Positions 29,927 through 39,106 of a stretch of DNA of 64,000 nucleotides are shown here, in pieces (the stretch's first letter is position 1; each line of letters opens with the position of its first letter). The notes beneath the pieces are model-generated. The model saw only the letters and a program-made list of their open reading frames with translations, made no database searches and had not been told where the DNA came from. Made by a program: the position numbers and the translations under genes. The stretch is from Sinomonas sp. ASV486 (GTDB lineage Bacteria > Actinomycetota > Actinomycetes > Actinomycetales > Micrococcaceae): NCBI RefSeq assembly GCF_030908215.1, contig NZ_JAVFJK010000007.1:94096-158095 (forward strand), written 5' to 3'.

Positions 29927-30544
29927 ATGAACATGTACTCCCGCGACGAATTCGATGCAATCCCCGAATCCCCCCGCAGACAGGGCGTGCACCGGACGCG
30001 CGGCGAGACGAGCGTCGAGGGCGGCGGCCAGTCCGGGCGCGGCCTCCGCTGGATCCTCGCCGCCGGGCTCATCGCGCTGGTGATCGGCGCCCTGGCCTTC
30101 TTCGTGCTGCCCCGGCTCGGCCTCTCGGGCACGACTGCCGCGGCCTCGAGCTCCCAGAAGCCGACTTCCGGCGCCCCGAGCGCTGCGCCCTCCTCGTCGG
30201 CCCCCAGCCAAGCGGCGTCATCCGCCGCCCCGCCGCCGTCCGCGAAGACGACTGCGCCGCCAGCGGCGGACAAGACCCTCGAGGTCGGGGTCTACAACGC
30301 GACTGCGACTGGGGGGCTCGGCACGCGTGCGGCCACGGCGGCCCGTTCGGCCGGGTGGGCCGTCTCGACCGTCGGCAACTGGGGCGGTGCGCCTGTGAGC
30401 GCTTCGGTCGTGTACTACAAGACCGCCGCCCAGGCTGACTCTGCGAAGGCCCTCGCGGCGGACCTCGGCATCGCCACCGTCCAGGAGGCGCCGGCGCTCG
30501 GCCTCCCCCTCGCCGTCGTGGTCGGGCCGGGATTCGGCGGCTGA
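29927..30544 (+). CDS. Membrane protein with LytR C-terminal domain
   Basis: A 205-residue bitopic protein: cytoplasmic N-terminus of about 38 residues, one membrane helix (WILAAGLIALVIGALAFFVLP), a Ser/Ala/Pro-rich extracellular linker, then a LytR_C domain (LEVGVYNATATGGLGTRAATAARSAGWAVSTVGNW...VYYKTAAQADSAKALAADLG). It lacks the LCP catalytic domain that LytR_C usually follows, so it may bind wall polymers or assist LCP enzymes. ATG 29933 is an alternative start. The stop overlaps the next start by one base. Confidence 0.88.
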   Translation: MNMYSRDEFDAIPESPRRQGVHRTRGETSVEGGGQSGRGLRWILAAGLIALVIGALAFFVLPRLGLSGTTAAASSSQKPTSGAPSAAPSSSAPSQAASSAAPPPSAKTTAPPAADKTLEVGVYNATATGGLGTRAATAARSAGWAVSTVGNWGGAPVSASVVYYKTAAQADSAKALAADLGIATVQEAPALGLPLAVVVGPGFGG

Positions 30545-31785
30545 TGCAGGTGCGGGGGTCGCGACGGCTGCTGGGCGCGGTGGTGCTTGCGTCCGGGTTG
30601 GCCCTGACCTCCTGCACGGCCACCCCGGACGCGCGCAGCGCCACTCCCGCGGCGTCGGGCGACGGCGTGCTGCGCCTCGGCCTGCTGCTCGACTCGACGG
30701 GGGACTCGCAGTACCTCAACGATGCCCAGCGCGCCGCCGTTGTCCTCGCGGTCCAGCAGGCCAACGCCGCCGGTGGGTTCGCGGGCAAGCCCGTTGAGCT
30801 CCTGCCCGCGGAAATAGGAACCGACACGGCCACCGGTGCCCGAAACCTTGCCAAGGCCGGGGCGGACGCCGTGATCGGCACGACCGACTCGAGCCGTGCA
30901 CCGAAGGCCATCGACGTCCTCTCGACGGCGAAGATCCCGCTCATCTCGCCCGCCAACGCCTCCGCGGCGCTGAGCACCTACCGCAGCGGCGGGTTCTACT
31001 TCCGCACGGCCGCCCCGGAGGGCGCGGAGGGTGCGGCGCTCATCGAGCTCGCCCGGCACTCGGGTGCGAAGAGCGTGGCGATCCTGCGTCAGGCCGGTGG
31101 CAAGGCAGAGGCGGATGCTGCCTCCGCGTCCGCCCGGGCTGCGGGTCTCACGGAGTCGGGAAGCGCCGAGTTCACCGGCACCGCGATCGGTTCTGCTGCC
31201 GCCGGGGCGAAGGGTGCCGACGCCGTCGTCGTCATCGCGCAGGGCGACGGCCAGCCGATCCTCGCGGCCACGGCGGATGCGGGCATCGCCGGCAGCAAGC
31301 TCCTGCTCTCAAGCGGGCTCATCGGCCACTACGGTTCAGCCCTCGCGAACCGGGCGCTCGAGGGCACCCGCGCGGTCGTGCCCGGCGTCTTCCCGACCCC
31401 CGAGTTCCAGTCCGCGCTCCTCGAGCATTCACCCGGCCTCAAGGACTTGACCTTCGCCGCCGAGGCGTACGACGCCGCGTCCCTCGCGGTCCTCGCGGCA
31501 GGTGAGGCGAAGGACGACGGCGGTGCCTCCATCGCGGCCAAGCTCACGGGCGTTTCGGGCGGGACCGTTCCCGGGCGAAGTCCGATGGAGGCCCGCGAGA
31601 AGTGCACAGGCCTTCCCGACTGCCTAGCGCGGCAGGCCCGCGGCGCGACCGTTGACTACGATGGGATGTCCGGCCCGATCGCGTTCGATTCCCACGGGGA
31701 CATCACGACAGCGCGTTTCCTCGAGTTCGATTTCGGTGCTGACAACCAGCCGCACCGCGTCGGCGAGGTCACGGTCGCGCGATAG
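30544..31785 (+). CDS. ABC-type substrate-binding lipoprotein (branched-chain amino acid type)
   Basis: A 413-residue lipoprotein with a signal peptide and lipobox LTSC (C24), so it is anchored to the outer face of the membrane. The mature part has a type I periplasmic-binding fold: LRLGLLLDSTGDSQYLNDAQ, AAVVLAVQQANAAGGFAGKPVEL, DAVIGTTDSSRAPKAIDVLSTAKIPLISPANAS (split here in blocks). No permease or ATPase gene is adjacent, so it may be an orphan receptor or wall-associated sensor. It shares one base with the LytR_C gene. Ligand unknown. Confidence 0.85.
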   Translation: MQVRGSRRLLGAVVLASGLALTSCTATPDARSATPAASGDGVLRLGLLLDSTGDSQYLNDAQRAAVVLAVQQANAAGGFAGKPVELLPAEIGTDTATGARNLAKAGADAVIGTTDSSRAPKAIDVLSTAKIPLISPANASAALSTYRSGGFYFRTAAPEGAEGAALIELARHSGAKSVAILRQAGGKAEADAASASARAAGLTESGSAEFTGTAIGSAAAGAKGADAVVVIAQGDGQPILAATADAGIAGSKLLLSSGLIGHYGSALANRALEGTRAVVPGVFPTPEFQSALLEHSPGLKDLTFAAEAYDAASLAVLAAGEAKDDGGASIAAKLTGVSGGTVPGRSPMEAREKCTGLPDCLARQARGATVDYDGMSGPIAFDSHGDITTARFLEFDFGADNQPHRVGEVTVAR

Positions 31786-31807
31786 CGGCAGTCACTGGCC
31801 GCGAGAG

Positions 31808-31834
31808 CTTGCACTCGGGGTGGGCGAGTGCTAG
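31808..31834 (+). promoter_or_regulatory. CIRCE element 1 (HrcA operator)
   Basis: CTTGCACTC (31808-31816), nine bases, then GAGTGCTAG (31826-31834): the CIRCE pattern TTAGCACTC-N9-GAGTGCTAA with three mismatches. A likely promoter is embedded: TTGCAC at 31809-31814 and TAGAAA at 31832-31837 spaced by 17 bases, so HrcA binding here would cover it. Confidence 0.88.
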
Positions 31835-31842
31835 AAATTGAG

Positions 31843-31869
31843 TTAGCACTCCTGCGTTCAGACTGCTAA
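31843..31869 (+). promoter_or_regulatory. CIRCE element 2 (HrcA operator)
   Basis: TTAGCACTC (31843-31851), nine bases, then GACTGCTAA (31861-31869): CIRCE with a single mismatch, lying eight bases after element 1 and just downstream of the expected transcription start. Confidence 0.9.
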
Positions 31870-31941
31870 CAGCCGAGGCTGCGACCAGTTTGGCCAGGAG
31901 ACAGGAACACCTCGCTGGGGTGAGGCGTCAGCGGTCCGTGA

Positions 31942-33654
<1,713 letters not shown>

Positions 33655-33733
33655 CCCCCATCACCCACTCGTTTCGGGTACGGGTCTCGCGGCGCATCCG
33701 GCATATCGGGTACGCCGAGGGATTTGGGAATCA

Positions 33734-33772
33734 CGACGGCGGGGTCACCACTTCGGTGGGGCCCCGCCGTCG
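33734..33772 (+). terminator. groEL terminator hairpin
   Basis: CGACGGCGGGG (33734-33744) pairs perfectly with 33762-33772, with an inner CCAC-TTCG-GTGG hairpin. A second small stem (33771-33777 with 33782-33788) follows directly. There is no U-tract. Confidence 0.7.
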
Positions 33773-33790
33773 GCGTTAACGAACGCCGCC

Positions 33791-33826
33791 GTTCAGGCAC
33801 CCGGTTCAGGCACTCTGTTCAGGCAC
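33791..33826. repeat. GTTCAGGCAC triple direct repeat, 13-bp period
   Basis: The decamer GTTCAGGCAC occurs at 33791-33800, 33804-33813 and 33817-33826. It lies between the groEL terminator and the convergent acetyltransferase gene. Function unknown. Confidence 0.85.
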
Positions 33827-33910
33827 GATGCTGAGAGAGCCAGTGAGGCCTGGGTGGCTGCCTCCCCAGAGTGCGCACCGTGCTGAGATGACCACGCAAT
33901 CGGATTCGGC

Positions 33911-34453
33911 TCAGCCGTGCAGGATCCGCTGGAACAGCCGGTGGTCCTGCCACTGTCCGGCGATGCGGAGGTACTGGGGCGCGATCCCATACGGCATGAA
34001 CCCGTTGCGCAGCAGGACGCGCTGGGACGCGGTGTTGTGCAGGAGTGTACCGGCCTCGATGCGGTGCAGCCCGAGCTCGTCCCTCGCGATCTCGACAGTG
34101 GCCGCGACTGCACGGGTCATGATGCCTGCGCCCGTGTGACTCCGCGCTATCCAGTATCCGACGTTCGCGTTCTGGAACGGACCCCGGACGATTGACGAGA
34201 GCGTCACCCGGCCGATGGCCCGCCCATCCTCGATGAGGATGAGGGGCATCGCGGCACCGCGGGCCTTCTCCTCGAGGAGCCGCGCGACGGCTTGACGCTG
34301 GCCTTCCTCGGTGAAGAAGGACTCGGGACGAACAGGCTCCCACGGCGCCAGATGGCCTCGGTTCTCTGCGAGGGCGTGGGCGAGCTCGGCAGCGTCGCCA
34401 GCCTCGAGGACCCGCAGCCGAACGGATGAGGTCAGCTGTCGTTCAGGGCTCAC
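33911..34453 (-). CDS. RimJ/RimL-type N-acetyltransferase
   Basis: A 180-residue GNAT protein: RLRVLEAGDAAELAHALAENRGHLAPWEP is typical of ribosomal-protein acetyltransferases, followed by GRVTLSSIVRGPFQNANVGYWI and the acetyl-CoA-binding region HTGAGIMTRAVAATVEIARDEL (blocks), then NTASQRVLLRNGF. Target protein unknown. The GTG start lies 12 bases after the RNase H stop on the same strand, so it is probably the downstream gene of a two-gene unit. Confidence 0.92.
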   Translation of the reverse strand: MSPERQLTSSVRLRVLEAGDAAELAHALAENRGHLAPWEPVRPESFFTEEGQRQAVARLLEEKARGAAMPLILIEDGRAIGRVTLSSIVRGPFQNANVGYWIARSHTGAGIMTRAVAATVEIARDELGLHRIEAGTLLHNTASQRVLLRNGFMPYGIAPQYLRIAGQWQDHRLFQRILHG

Positions 34454-34465
34454 CGCTGGGCGTCC

Positions 34466-35461
34466 TCAGGCCTCGGGGGTGCCTTGGTGGAAGCGAAGCC
34501 GCCAGCGGCTGTCCACGCGCTGCCACAGCGACGAGCGCAGGGCCGCTCCGGTGGAGCCGACGGTTCGGTAGAGGATCTGAAGCAGGTCGTCGGCGAGATG
34601 CGTCGCCTCGATGAGCTCGAAGCGGGCCTGCAGTTCGGGGCCCTGGACAAGCTCTTCGATGAGTTCCTCTCGGTCCCAGAGGCGTCCCGAGGCGCCGATC
34701 TCTCGATAGTCCGGGTGCAGGAGATAGGCGAGCTGGCCGTAGTCACTGCGTACTTGGGGGTCCAGCAGCTCCTGCTCGAGCTCGACGACGGCCTCCGCAT
34801 CCCGCGAGCGCCGAGCGTGGGAGGCCTGGGCGTCTGCGGATTCGGGGGAGAGGTCGTCGAAGAGCCCTGCCTGCTCGACGGGAGGTGCGGTCTTGCGCGG
34901 CACCGCGGTCTCCGGAGGTGCGGTCTCTCGGGGTAGGGCCCCGCGGCGTGCCGTGGTCTCGCGAGTCTTCGGCGCCGCGACAGCCGCGGCGCCGACTCCC
35001 TGGAAACCCGGACCCTCCGCGGCGGCCCTGCCGGATTGGAACGCGAGGGCCACGGCCCGGGCCTTGTCGTCGGCGGCCTCGTTGAGGGGGTGGCCGGCGT
35101 GGCCCTTGACCCACTCGAACGCGTAGGTCCGCCCGGCAAGTTCCTGGTCGATCTGCAGGAGGAGGTCGACGTTGAGCACCGGCTTGCCGTCGGCCTTCTT
35201 CCAGCCGCGGCGCTTCCAGCCCGGCATCCACTTCGTGACGCAGTTGATCACGTACTGGCTGTCGCAGAGGATGAGCAGCGGTTCGTCAGCCATATGGGCT
35301 GTGGAACGGAAGAGGTCGAGGACGGCCATGAGTTCGCCCTGGTTGTTGGTGCCATGGGGCCAGCCGCCAGCGTGCCAGTGCTCGTCATCGACATACCAGG
35401 CCCAGCCTGCGGGTCCGGGGTTGCCGAGGGCGGATCCGTCTGCGGCGGCGGTAATGGTCAT
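34466..35461 (-). CDS. RNase HI fused to a C-terminal NTF2/DUF4440-like domain
   Basis: A 331-residue protein. Residues 1-140 are RNase HI, which cuts the RNA of RNA:DNA hybrids: MTITAAADGSALGNPGPAGWAW, NNQGELMAVL, LILCDSQYVIN and HPLNEAADDKAR give the active-site set D8, E43, D67, D131. A Thr/Ala/Pro-rich linker (about 150-215) leads to a C-terminal domain (ELEQELLDPQVRSDYGQLAYLLHPDYREIGASG, blocks) resembling DUF4440/SnoaL-like NTF2 folds, with unknown ligand. The fusion roughly doubles the usual RNase HI length (about 150). ATG chosen for the family start. Confidence 0.88.
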   Translation of the reverse strand: MTITAAADGSALGNPGPAGWAWYVDDEHWHAGGWPHGTNNQGELMAVLDLFRSTAHMADEPLLILCDSQYVINCVTKWMPGWKRRGWKKADGKPVLNVDLLLQIDQELAGRTYAFEWVKGHAGHPLNEAADDKARAVALAFQSGRAAAEGPGFQGVGAAAVAAPKTRETTARRGALPRETAPPETAVPRKTAPPVEQAGLFDDLSPESADAQASHARRSRDAEAVVELEQELLDPQVRSDYGQLAYLLHPDYREIGASGRLWDREELIEELVQGPELQARFELIEATHLADDLLQILYRTVGSTGAALRSSLWQRVDSRWRLRFHQGTPEA

Positions 35462-35506
35462 GGGTCCATCCTGCCAGAGCACACCGACGGTCTTCGGTCT
35501 CTGTAC

Positions 35507-35550
35507 TGCCCCGCAGCCCTGCCCAGCGTCAGGGGCGGGTCTGCGGGGCA
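35507..35550 (-). terminator. Hairpin terminator after the WXG100 gene
   Basis: TGCCCCGCAG (35507-35516) pairs with 35541-35550, with further pairing inside (CCCTGCCC with GGGCGGG). It lies just past the WXG100 stop codon on that gene's strand. Confidence 0.6.
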
Positions 35551-35583
35551 GGGCTACCCGGATGGCCAGCCTGACTCCAGCGG

Positions 35584-35874
35584 TCAGCCCGCGAAGCGCT
35601 GGGCGTTGCTCGTCTCGATCTCGCCGTACGCGCTGCCGGCGTTCCGCAGTGCCGAGCCGATCTGGCCCAGCGAGGCCTCGACCTGCGCCTGAGTGCGTGC
35701 CCAGTCCGCGACGAGCGCCTGGAAGCTGTTCGAGGCGTGGCCCTCCCAGCTCGCGCGAAGCGTCTCGAGGTTGTTGCGCATGGCCTGGACTTCTGCGCGC
35801 ACGCGCTCGGACGTTGCGAGCACTGCCTGTGCGCTCGAGTCGATTGCCTCGGTGTCCACCTTCATGATTGCCAT
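35584..35874 (-). CDS. WXG100-family (EsxA-like) secreted protein
   Basis: A 96-residue helical hairpin protein: the WxG motif is WEG (43-45) in LRASWEGHASNSF, and helices on both sides have the WXG100 length. Such proteins are type VII secretion substrates. The C-terminal YxxxD/E export signal is only loosely matched by YGEIE. No ESX ATPase or partner WXG100 gene is in the window. The first ATG was used; a second ATG three codons later is possible. Confidence 0.88.
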   Translation of the reverse strand: MAIMKVDTEAIDSSAQAVLATSERVRAEVQAMRNNLETLRASWEGHASNSFQALVADWARTQAQVEASLGQIGSALRNAGSAYGEIETSNAQRFAG

Positions 35875-36000
35875 GGTCCTCGTACCTTCCCTCGGGGTAT
35901 CACGGCCGTTCTGTGCCGTCCCCTCGACCTTAGGAAAGCCGGGGTGCCCCCGCAGCAGGAGAGTTCCGTATGTGGATAACTGGTGAAGGCGAGTCCAGAG

Positions 36001-37572
36001 TCACGCGGGCAGGCTGCCCGAGCCTCCGCGCGCCGTCGTGGGTTCGGAGCCGCCGTCCGCCGAACCGTCGGAACGCTCTGAGTCGGAATCCCCGTCCATC
36101 CCGGCGGGAGACTCGGACGGGCGCTCGGGCACAGCGGCATACGGCATCTCGATCACGAACGTGGAGCCGCCGCCGTCGGTCTGCTGGTACCGGACCGTGC
36201 CGTGCTGCGAGCCGACGATGGCCGCGACGATGGCGAGCCCGAGGCCGGTGCCCCCCGTCTCGCGGTTGCGCGAGGTGTCCGCGCGGTAGAACCGCTCGAA
36301 GATCTTCGCGGCGTCCTTCTCATCGATCCCGGGCCCGTGGTCGCGCAGTTCGAGGACGGCGACGGAGCGCCCGTCCGTGCTGCGCGTCCCGACCGCCACC
36401 TCGAGCGGCGAGCCCTTCGGCGTGTACTGCAGCGCGTTGCCCACAAGGTTCCCCACCACCTGGCGGATCCGGGCCTCGTCGCCGAGCGTGGGCGCGGGCG
36501 CGGGGCTGCCGCCGCCGAGGCCTACGAGGCGCACGGTGCGGTCGGGGGCGGTTGCCCTGACATCGACCACGGCGTCGTGGCCCACGGGCAGCAGATCGAT
36601 CGGCTTGAGAGTGAGTGGGCGCTGCTCGTCGAGTCTGGCCAGCGTGAGCAGGTCCTCGACCATCGTGCCCATGCGCTTCGCCTCGCTCTCGATCCGGCCC
36701 ATCGCCGTCGAGACGTCATCGTCCGTCGCGAGCGCCCCGTGCCGGTACAGCTCAGAGAAGCCGCGGATGGTCACGAGCGGCGTCCGCAGCTCGTGCGAGG
36801 CATCCGAGATGAACCGCCGCATCCGTGATTCCGAGGCCATACGGGCCTGGAACGCCACTTCGATGTGGGCGAGCATCGCGTTCAACGAGGAGGAGAGCCG
36901 CCCGAGCTCGGTGCCCGGGGCCTCCTCGTCGACACGTTGGGAAAGGTCGCCTGCTGCGATGGCCGCCGCGGTCTTCTCGACCCGTCGCAGGGGCCGGAAC
37001 GCACGGGTCACCGTCCACGTGGCGATGAGGAAGACGGACGCGAGCATCACGATCCCGACCCCCGCGGTAAGCGTTAGGGTGTGCTGGATCGCGTCCTCGA
37101 CATCGGTGAGGGGCAGCGCGATCACGATGGCGGCGGGTGTATTGCTGGCCACGATCCGCACGGGAATAGCGGTGTACCGCCAGTCGATCGAGCTGACCGT
37201 TCCGCGGACCTGGCGCACCTCGTCCTGCTGCTGCATCGTCCGCGCCTCGTCGGCCGAGATCGCGGGGATGTCGGGACGCCCCTGCGAGGTGTCCTGCTCG
37301 TAGTAGACGCTCGACTGTCCGCCCTCGGGGTAGATGACGAGGACGTAGTCCTGCGGGACGAGCGGGTTCGCGGTCGTCAGGAGGTCGATGTCCTGATTCT
37401 TCTTCGCGTAGTCAGAGGCGTTGGTGAGGCGGAGGTCCAGCTGCCCCACGAGGTAGGTGCGCAGCTGGGTGACGGTGGCCGCCGCCGTGAGGAAGATGGC
37501 GCCCGTGAGCAGCACCATCATGATCGCGACGAGCTGGGTCCGCAGCGACGCGCTCTTCCACCGGGCCAGCAC
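36001..37572 (-). CDS. Sensor histidine kinase (OmpR-type two-component system)
   Basis: A 523-residue membrane kinase. Two membrane helices (about 10-32 and 165-188) flank an extracellular sensor domain of about 130 residues. Then come HAMP (TRAFRPLRRVEKTAAAIAAGDLS), the H-box FISDASHELRTPL (H260) and the HATPase domain (N box VVGNLVGNALQYTPKGS, G boxes DHGPGIDE and GGTGLGLAI). A Ser/Asp/Gly-rich tail of about 45 residues ends the protein. The GTG start lies two bases after the response regulator stop codon. The signal it senses is not identifiable. Confidence 0.94.
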   Translation of the reverse strand: MLARWKSASLRTQLVAIMMVLLTGAIFLTAAATVTQLRTYLVGQLDLRLTNASDYAKKNQDIDLLTTANPLVPQDYVLVIYPEGGQSSVYYEQDTSQGRPDIPAISADEARTMQQQDEVRQVRGTVSSIDWRYTAIPVRIVASNTPAAIVIALPLTDVEDAIQHTLTLTAGVGIVMLASVFLIATWTVTRAFRPLRRVEKTAAAIAAGDLSQRVDEEAPGTELGRLSSSLNAMLAHIEVAFQARMASESRMRRFISDASHELRTPLVTIRGFSELYRHGALATDDDVSTAMGRIESEAKRMGTMVEDLLTLARLDEQRPLTLKPIDLLPVGHDAVVDVRATAPDRTVRLVGLGGGSPAPAPTLGDEARIRQVVGNLVGNALQYTPKGSPLEVAVGTRSTDGRSVAVLELRDHGPGIDEKDAAKIFERFYRADTSRNRETGGTGLGLAIVAAIVGSQHGTVRYQQTDGGGSTFVIEMPYAAVPERPSESPAGMDGDSDSERSDGSADGGSEPTTARGGSGSLPA

Positions 37573-37574
37573 CT

Positions 37575-38288
37575 CTAGCGCTTCTCCGCCGTCCGCAGCA
37601 CGTAGCCCACCCCGCGCTTGGTCTGGATGAGCCCAGGGCCGTTCGCGTCGACCTTGCGGCGCAGGTACGAGATGTACGACTCGACGATCGAGGCGTCGCC
37701 GTTGAAGTCGTACTCCCACACGTGGTCGAGGATCTGCGACTTGGACAGCACTCGGTTCGGGTTGAGCATGAGGTAGCGCAGGAGCTTGAACTCGGTGGGG
37801 GAGAGGTCGATCGAGACCCCGCCGCGGCGCACCTCGTGCGCGTCATCGTCGAGTTCGAGGTCGTCGACCCGGATCACGGCGTCGTCATCGAGCACGGGCT
37901 GGGTGCGCCGCAGGACGGCGCGGATGCGTGCCACGACCTCGTCGAGGCTGAAGGGCTTGGTGACGTAGTCATCCCCGCCCACAGTGAGGCCCTGGACCTT
38001 GTCCTCGGTCTCGTCCTTGGCCGTGAGGAAGAGGACCGGGACGTGCCGACCGGCCGCGCGGAGCTTGCGCGTCACCGTGAAGCCGTCCATGTCCGGCAGC
38101 ATGACGTCGAGGACTACGAGGTCCGGCGACTGCGCCTCCGCCGAAGCCAGCGCCTCGCGCCCGTTCCCGGCCGCCACGACCTCGAACCCCGCGAAGCGCA
38201 GCGAGGTCGAGAGGAGCTCTCGGATGTTGGGCTCGTCGTCGACGACGAGGAGTCTGGCTTCGGGTTCAGTCTTCTTCACGCTCACCAT
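37575..38288 (-). CDS. OmpR-family response regulator
   Basis: A 237-residue regulator with a receiver domain (LLVVDDEPNIRELL, phosphoacceptor D61 in VVLDVMLPDMDG, conserved K in YVTKPF) and a winged-helix DNA-binding domain (LSPTEFKLLRYLMLNPNRVLSKSQILDHVW). It is transcribed with the histidine kinase. The ATG at 38288 lies inside the end of the marR gene (overlap 23 bases); GTGs at 38285 and 38279 are alternative starts with a shorter overlap. Confidence 0.95.
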   Translation of the reverse strand: MVSVKKTEPEARLLVVDDEPNIRELLSTSLRFAGFEVVAAGNGREALASAEAQSPDLVVLDVMLPDMDGFTVTRKLRAAGRHVPVLFLTAKDETEDKVQGLTVGGDDYVTKPFSLDEVVARIRAVLRRTQPVLDDDAVIRVDDLELDDDAHEVRRGGVSIDLSPTEFKLLRYLMLNPNRVLSKSQILDHVWEYDFNGDASIVESYISYLRRKVDANGPGLIQTKRGVGYVLRTAEKR

Positions 38289-38796
38289 GGTGCGCCCGGT
38301 TTCTGGCAATTGTCTGGACGTTCGCTGTGTGGTGGTCGCCGGTCTCCTCGGCGACGTCTTGTGGTCTGCTCGGAGCGGACGACGGCGCGCGGTTCCGAGC
38401 GGCGATCTCCTCGAGGGCGGCGCGCATCGCCGCATAGCGCGCGGGTCCGATGGAGGCGCTCCACTCCCGCTCGATCTCCGCCACGGTCGCGAGGACCTGC
38501 TCCGCAAGTCGCCGGCCCGCCGCGGTGCGTCGGATCACCTTGGCCCGGGAGTCGTCCGGGTCCGCCGCGAGGGAAACGAAGCCCCGTTTCTCGAGGATCG
38601 CCGCGAACTGGCCGGCTCCGGCCTTGCTCATGGCGGCGCGCCCGGCCATCTCGCCGAGCCGCACGCCGTCGTCCGGGACGCGCGTGAGGAAGCGGAGCTG
38701 CGACGCCCGAAGCCCGCCCCAGTCGGAGGCCTCCTGCAGTTCCGCACGGAACACATCGAAGACTGCACCGATGAGGTTCGCGATGTTCTCCGTCAT
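38266..38796 (-). CDS. MarR-family winged-helix regulator
   Basis: A 176-residue regulator: helices and wHTH in TRVPDDGVRLGEMAGRAAMSKAGAGQFAAILEKRGFVSLAADPDDSRAKVIRRT (blocks), the classical MarR fold, with an Arg/Pro-rich tail after about 150. A TAGGCT on the minus strand at 38808-38803 stands exactly six bases before the ATG, so a leaderless transcript is likely. It overlaps the response regulator by 23 bases, making a marR-regulator-kinase operon. The perfect palindrome just upstream is its likely operator. Confidence 0.92.
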   Translation of the reverse strand: MTENIANLIGAVFDVFRAELQEASDWGGLRASQLRFLTRVPDDGVRLGEMAGRAAMSKAGAGQFAAILEKRGFVSLAADPDDSRAKVIRRTAAGRRLAEQVLATVAEIEREWSASIGPARYAAMRAALEEIAARNRAPSSAPSRPQDVAEETGDHHTANVQTIARNRAHHGEREED

Positions 38797-38814
38797 CGCC
38801 CTAGCCTAGACAAA

Positions 38815-38831
38815 AGTAAACGTGGTTTACT
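38815..38831. promoter_or_regulatory. Palindromic operator between marR and a divergent small ORF
   Basis: AGTAAAC (38815-38821), three bases, then GTTTACT (38825-38831): a perfect 7+3+7 palindrome. It lies 18 bases before the marR ATG, and TTTACT at 38826-38831 would be the -10 box of the divergent ORF (ATG six bases later). AT-rich half sites with a short spacer fit a MarR-type repressor. Confidence 0.8.
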
Positions 38832-38837
38832 AATCGC

Positions 38838-39092
38838 ATGAAAGCGCTTGAGGCCACCATCGAGGACCAGCTCGCGCGCCTGGGCCGCGCCGGACTCGAC
38901 GATGAGGACGCGCGGTTCCCACCCGACGTCGTGCGCCGCGGCCACGTCCTCTCGATGGCGATTTTCAGTGGGCTCAGCGCGCTGGCCCCGCAGGAGCTCG
39001 CGGCCGGCGACTCTCCCGAGCTGAGGGCGCGTCTGGCCCATCGCGCCGGGATGGCCCGCGCCCTCATGGACGCCGTCGACGCGCTCGGCTAG
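38838..39092 (+). CDS. Small protein divergent from marR, function unknown
   Basis: An 84-residue ORF that I do not recognise. It is mostly helical in appearance: MKALEATIEDQLARLGRAG, then HVLSMAIFSGLSALAPQELAAG, then LRARLAHRAGMARALMDAVDALG. There is no Shine-Dalgarno sequence, but a -10-like TTTACT ends six bases before the ATG, so leaderless expression under the MarR palindrome is likely. Its stop lies 14 bases before the multicopper oxidase stop (convergent). Real on positional evidence; no function can be given. Confidence 0.6.
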   Translation: MKALEATIEDQLARLGRAGLDDEDARFPPDVVRRGHVLSMAIFSGLSALAPQELAAGDSPELRARLAHRAGMARALMDAVDALG

Positions 39093-39106
39093 CAGCCCCG
39101 TCCGCA

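Noticed and set aside
33655..33910. groES or another chaperonin gene after groEL
   Set aside because: The region has only hairpins and short repeats; no GroES-like frame.
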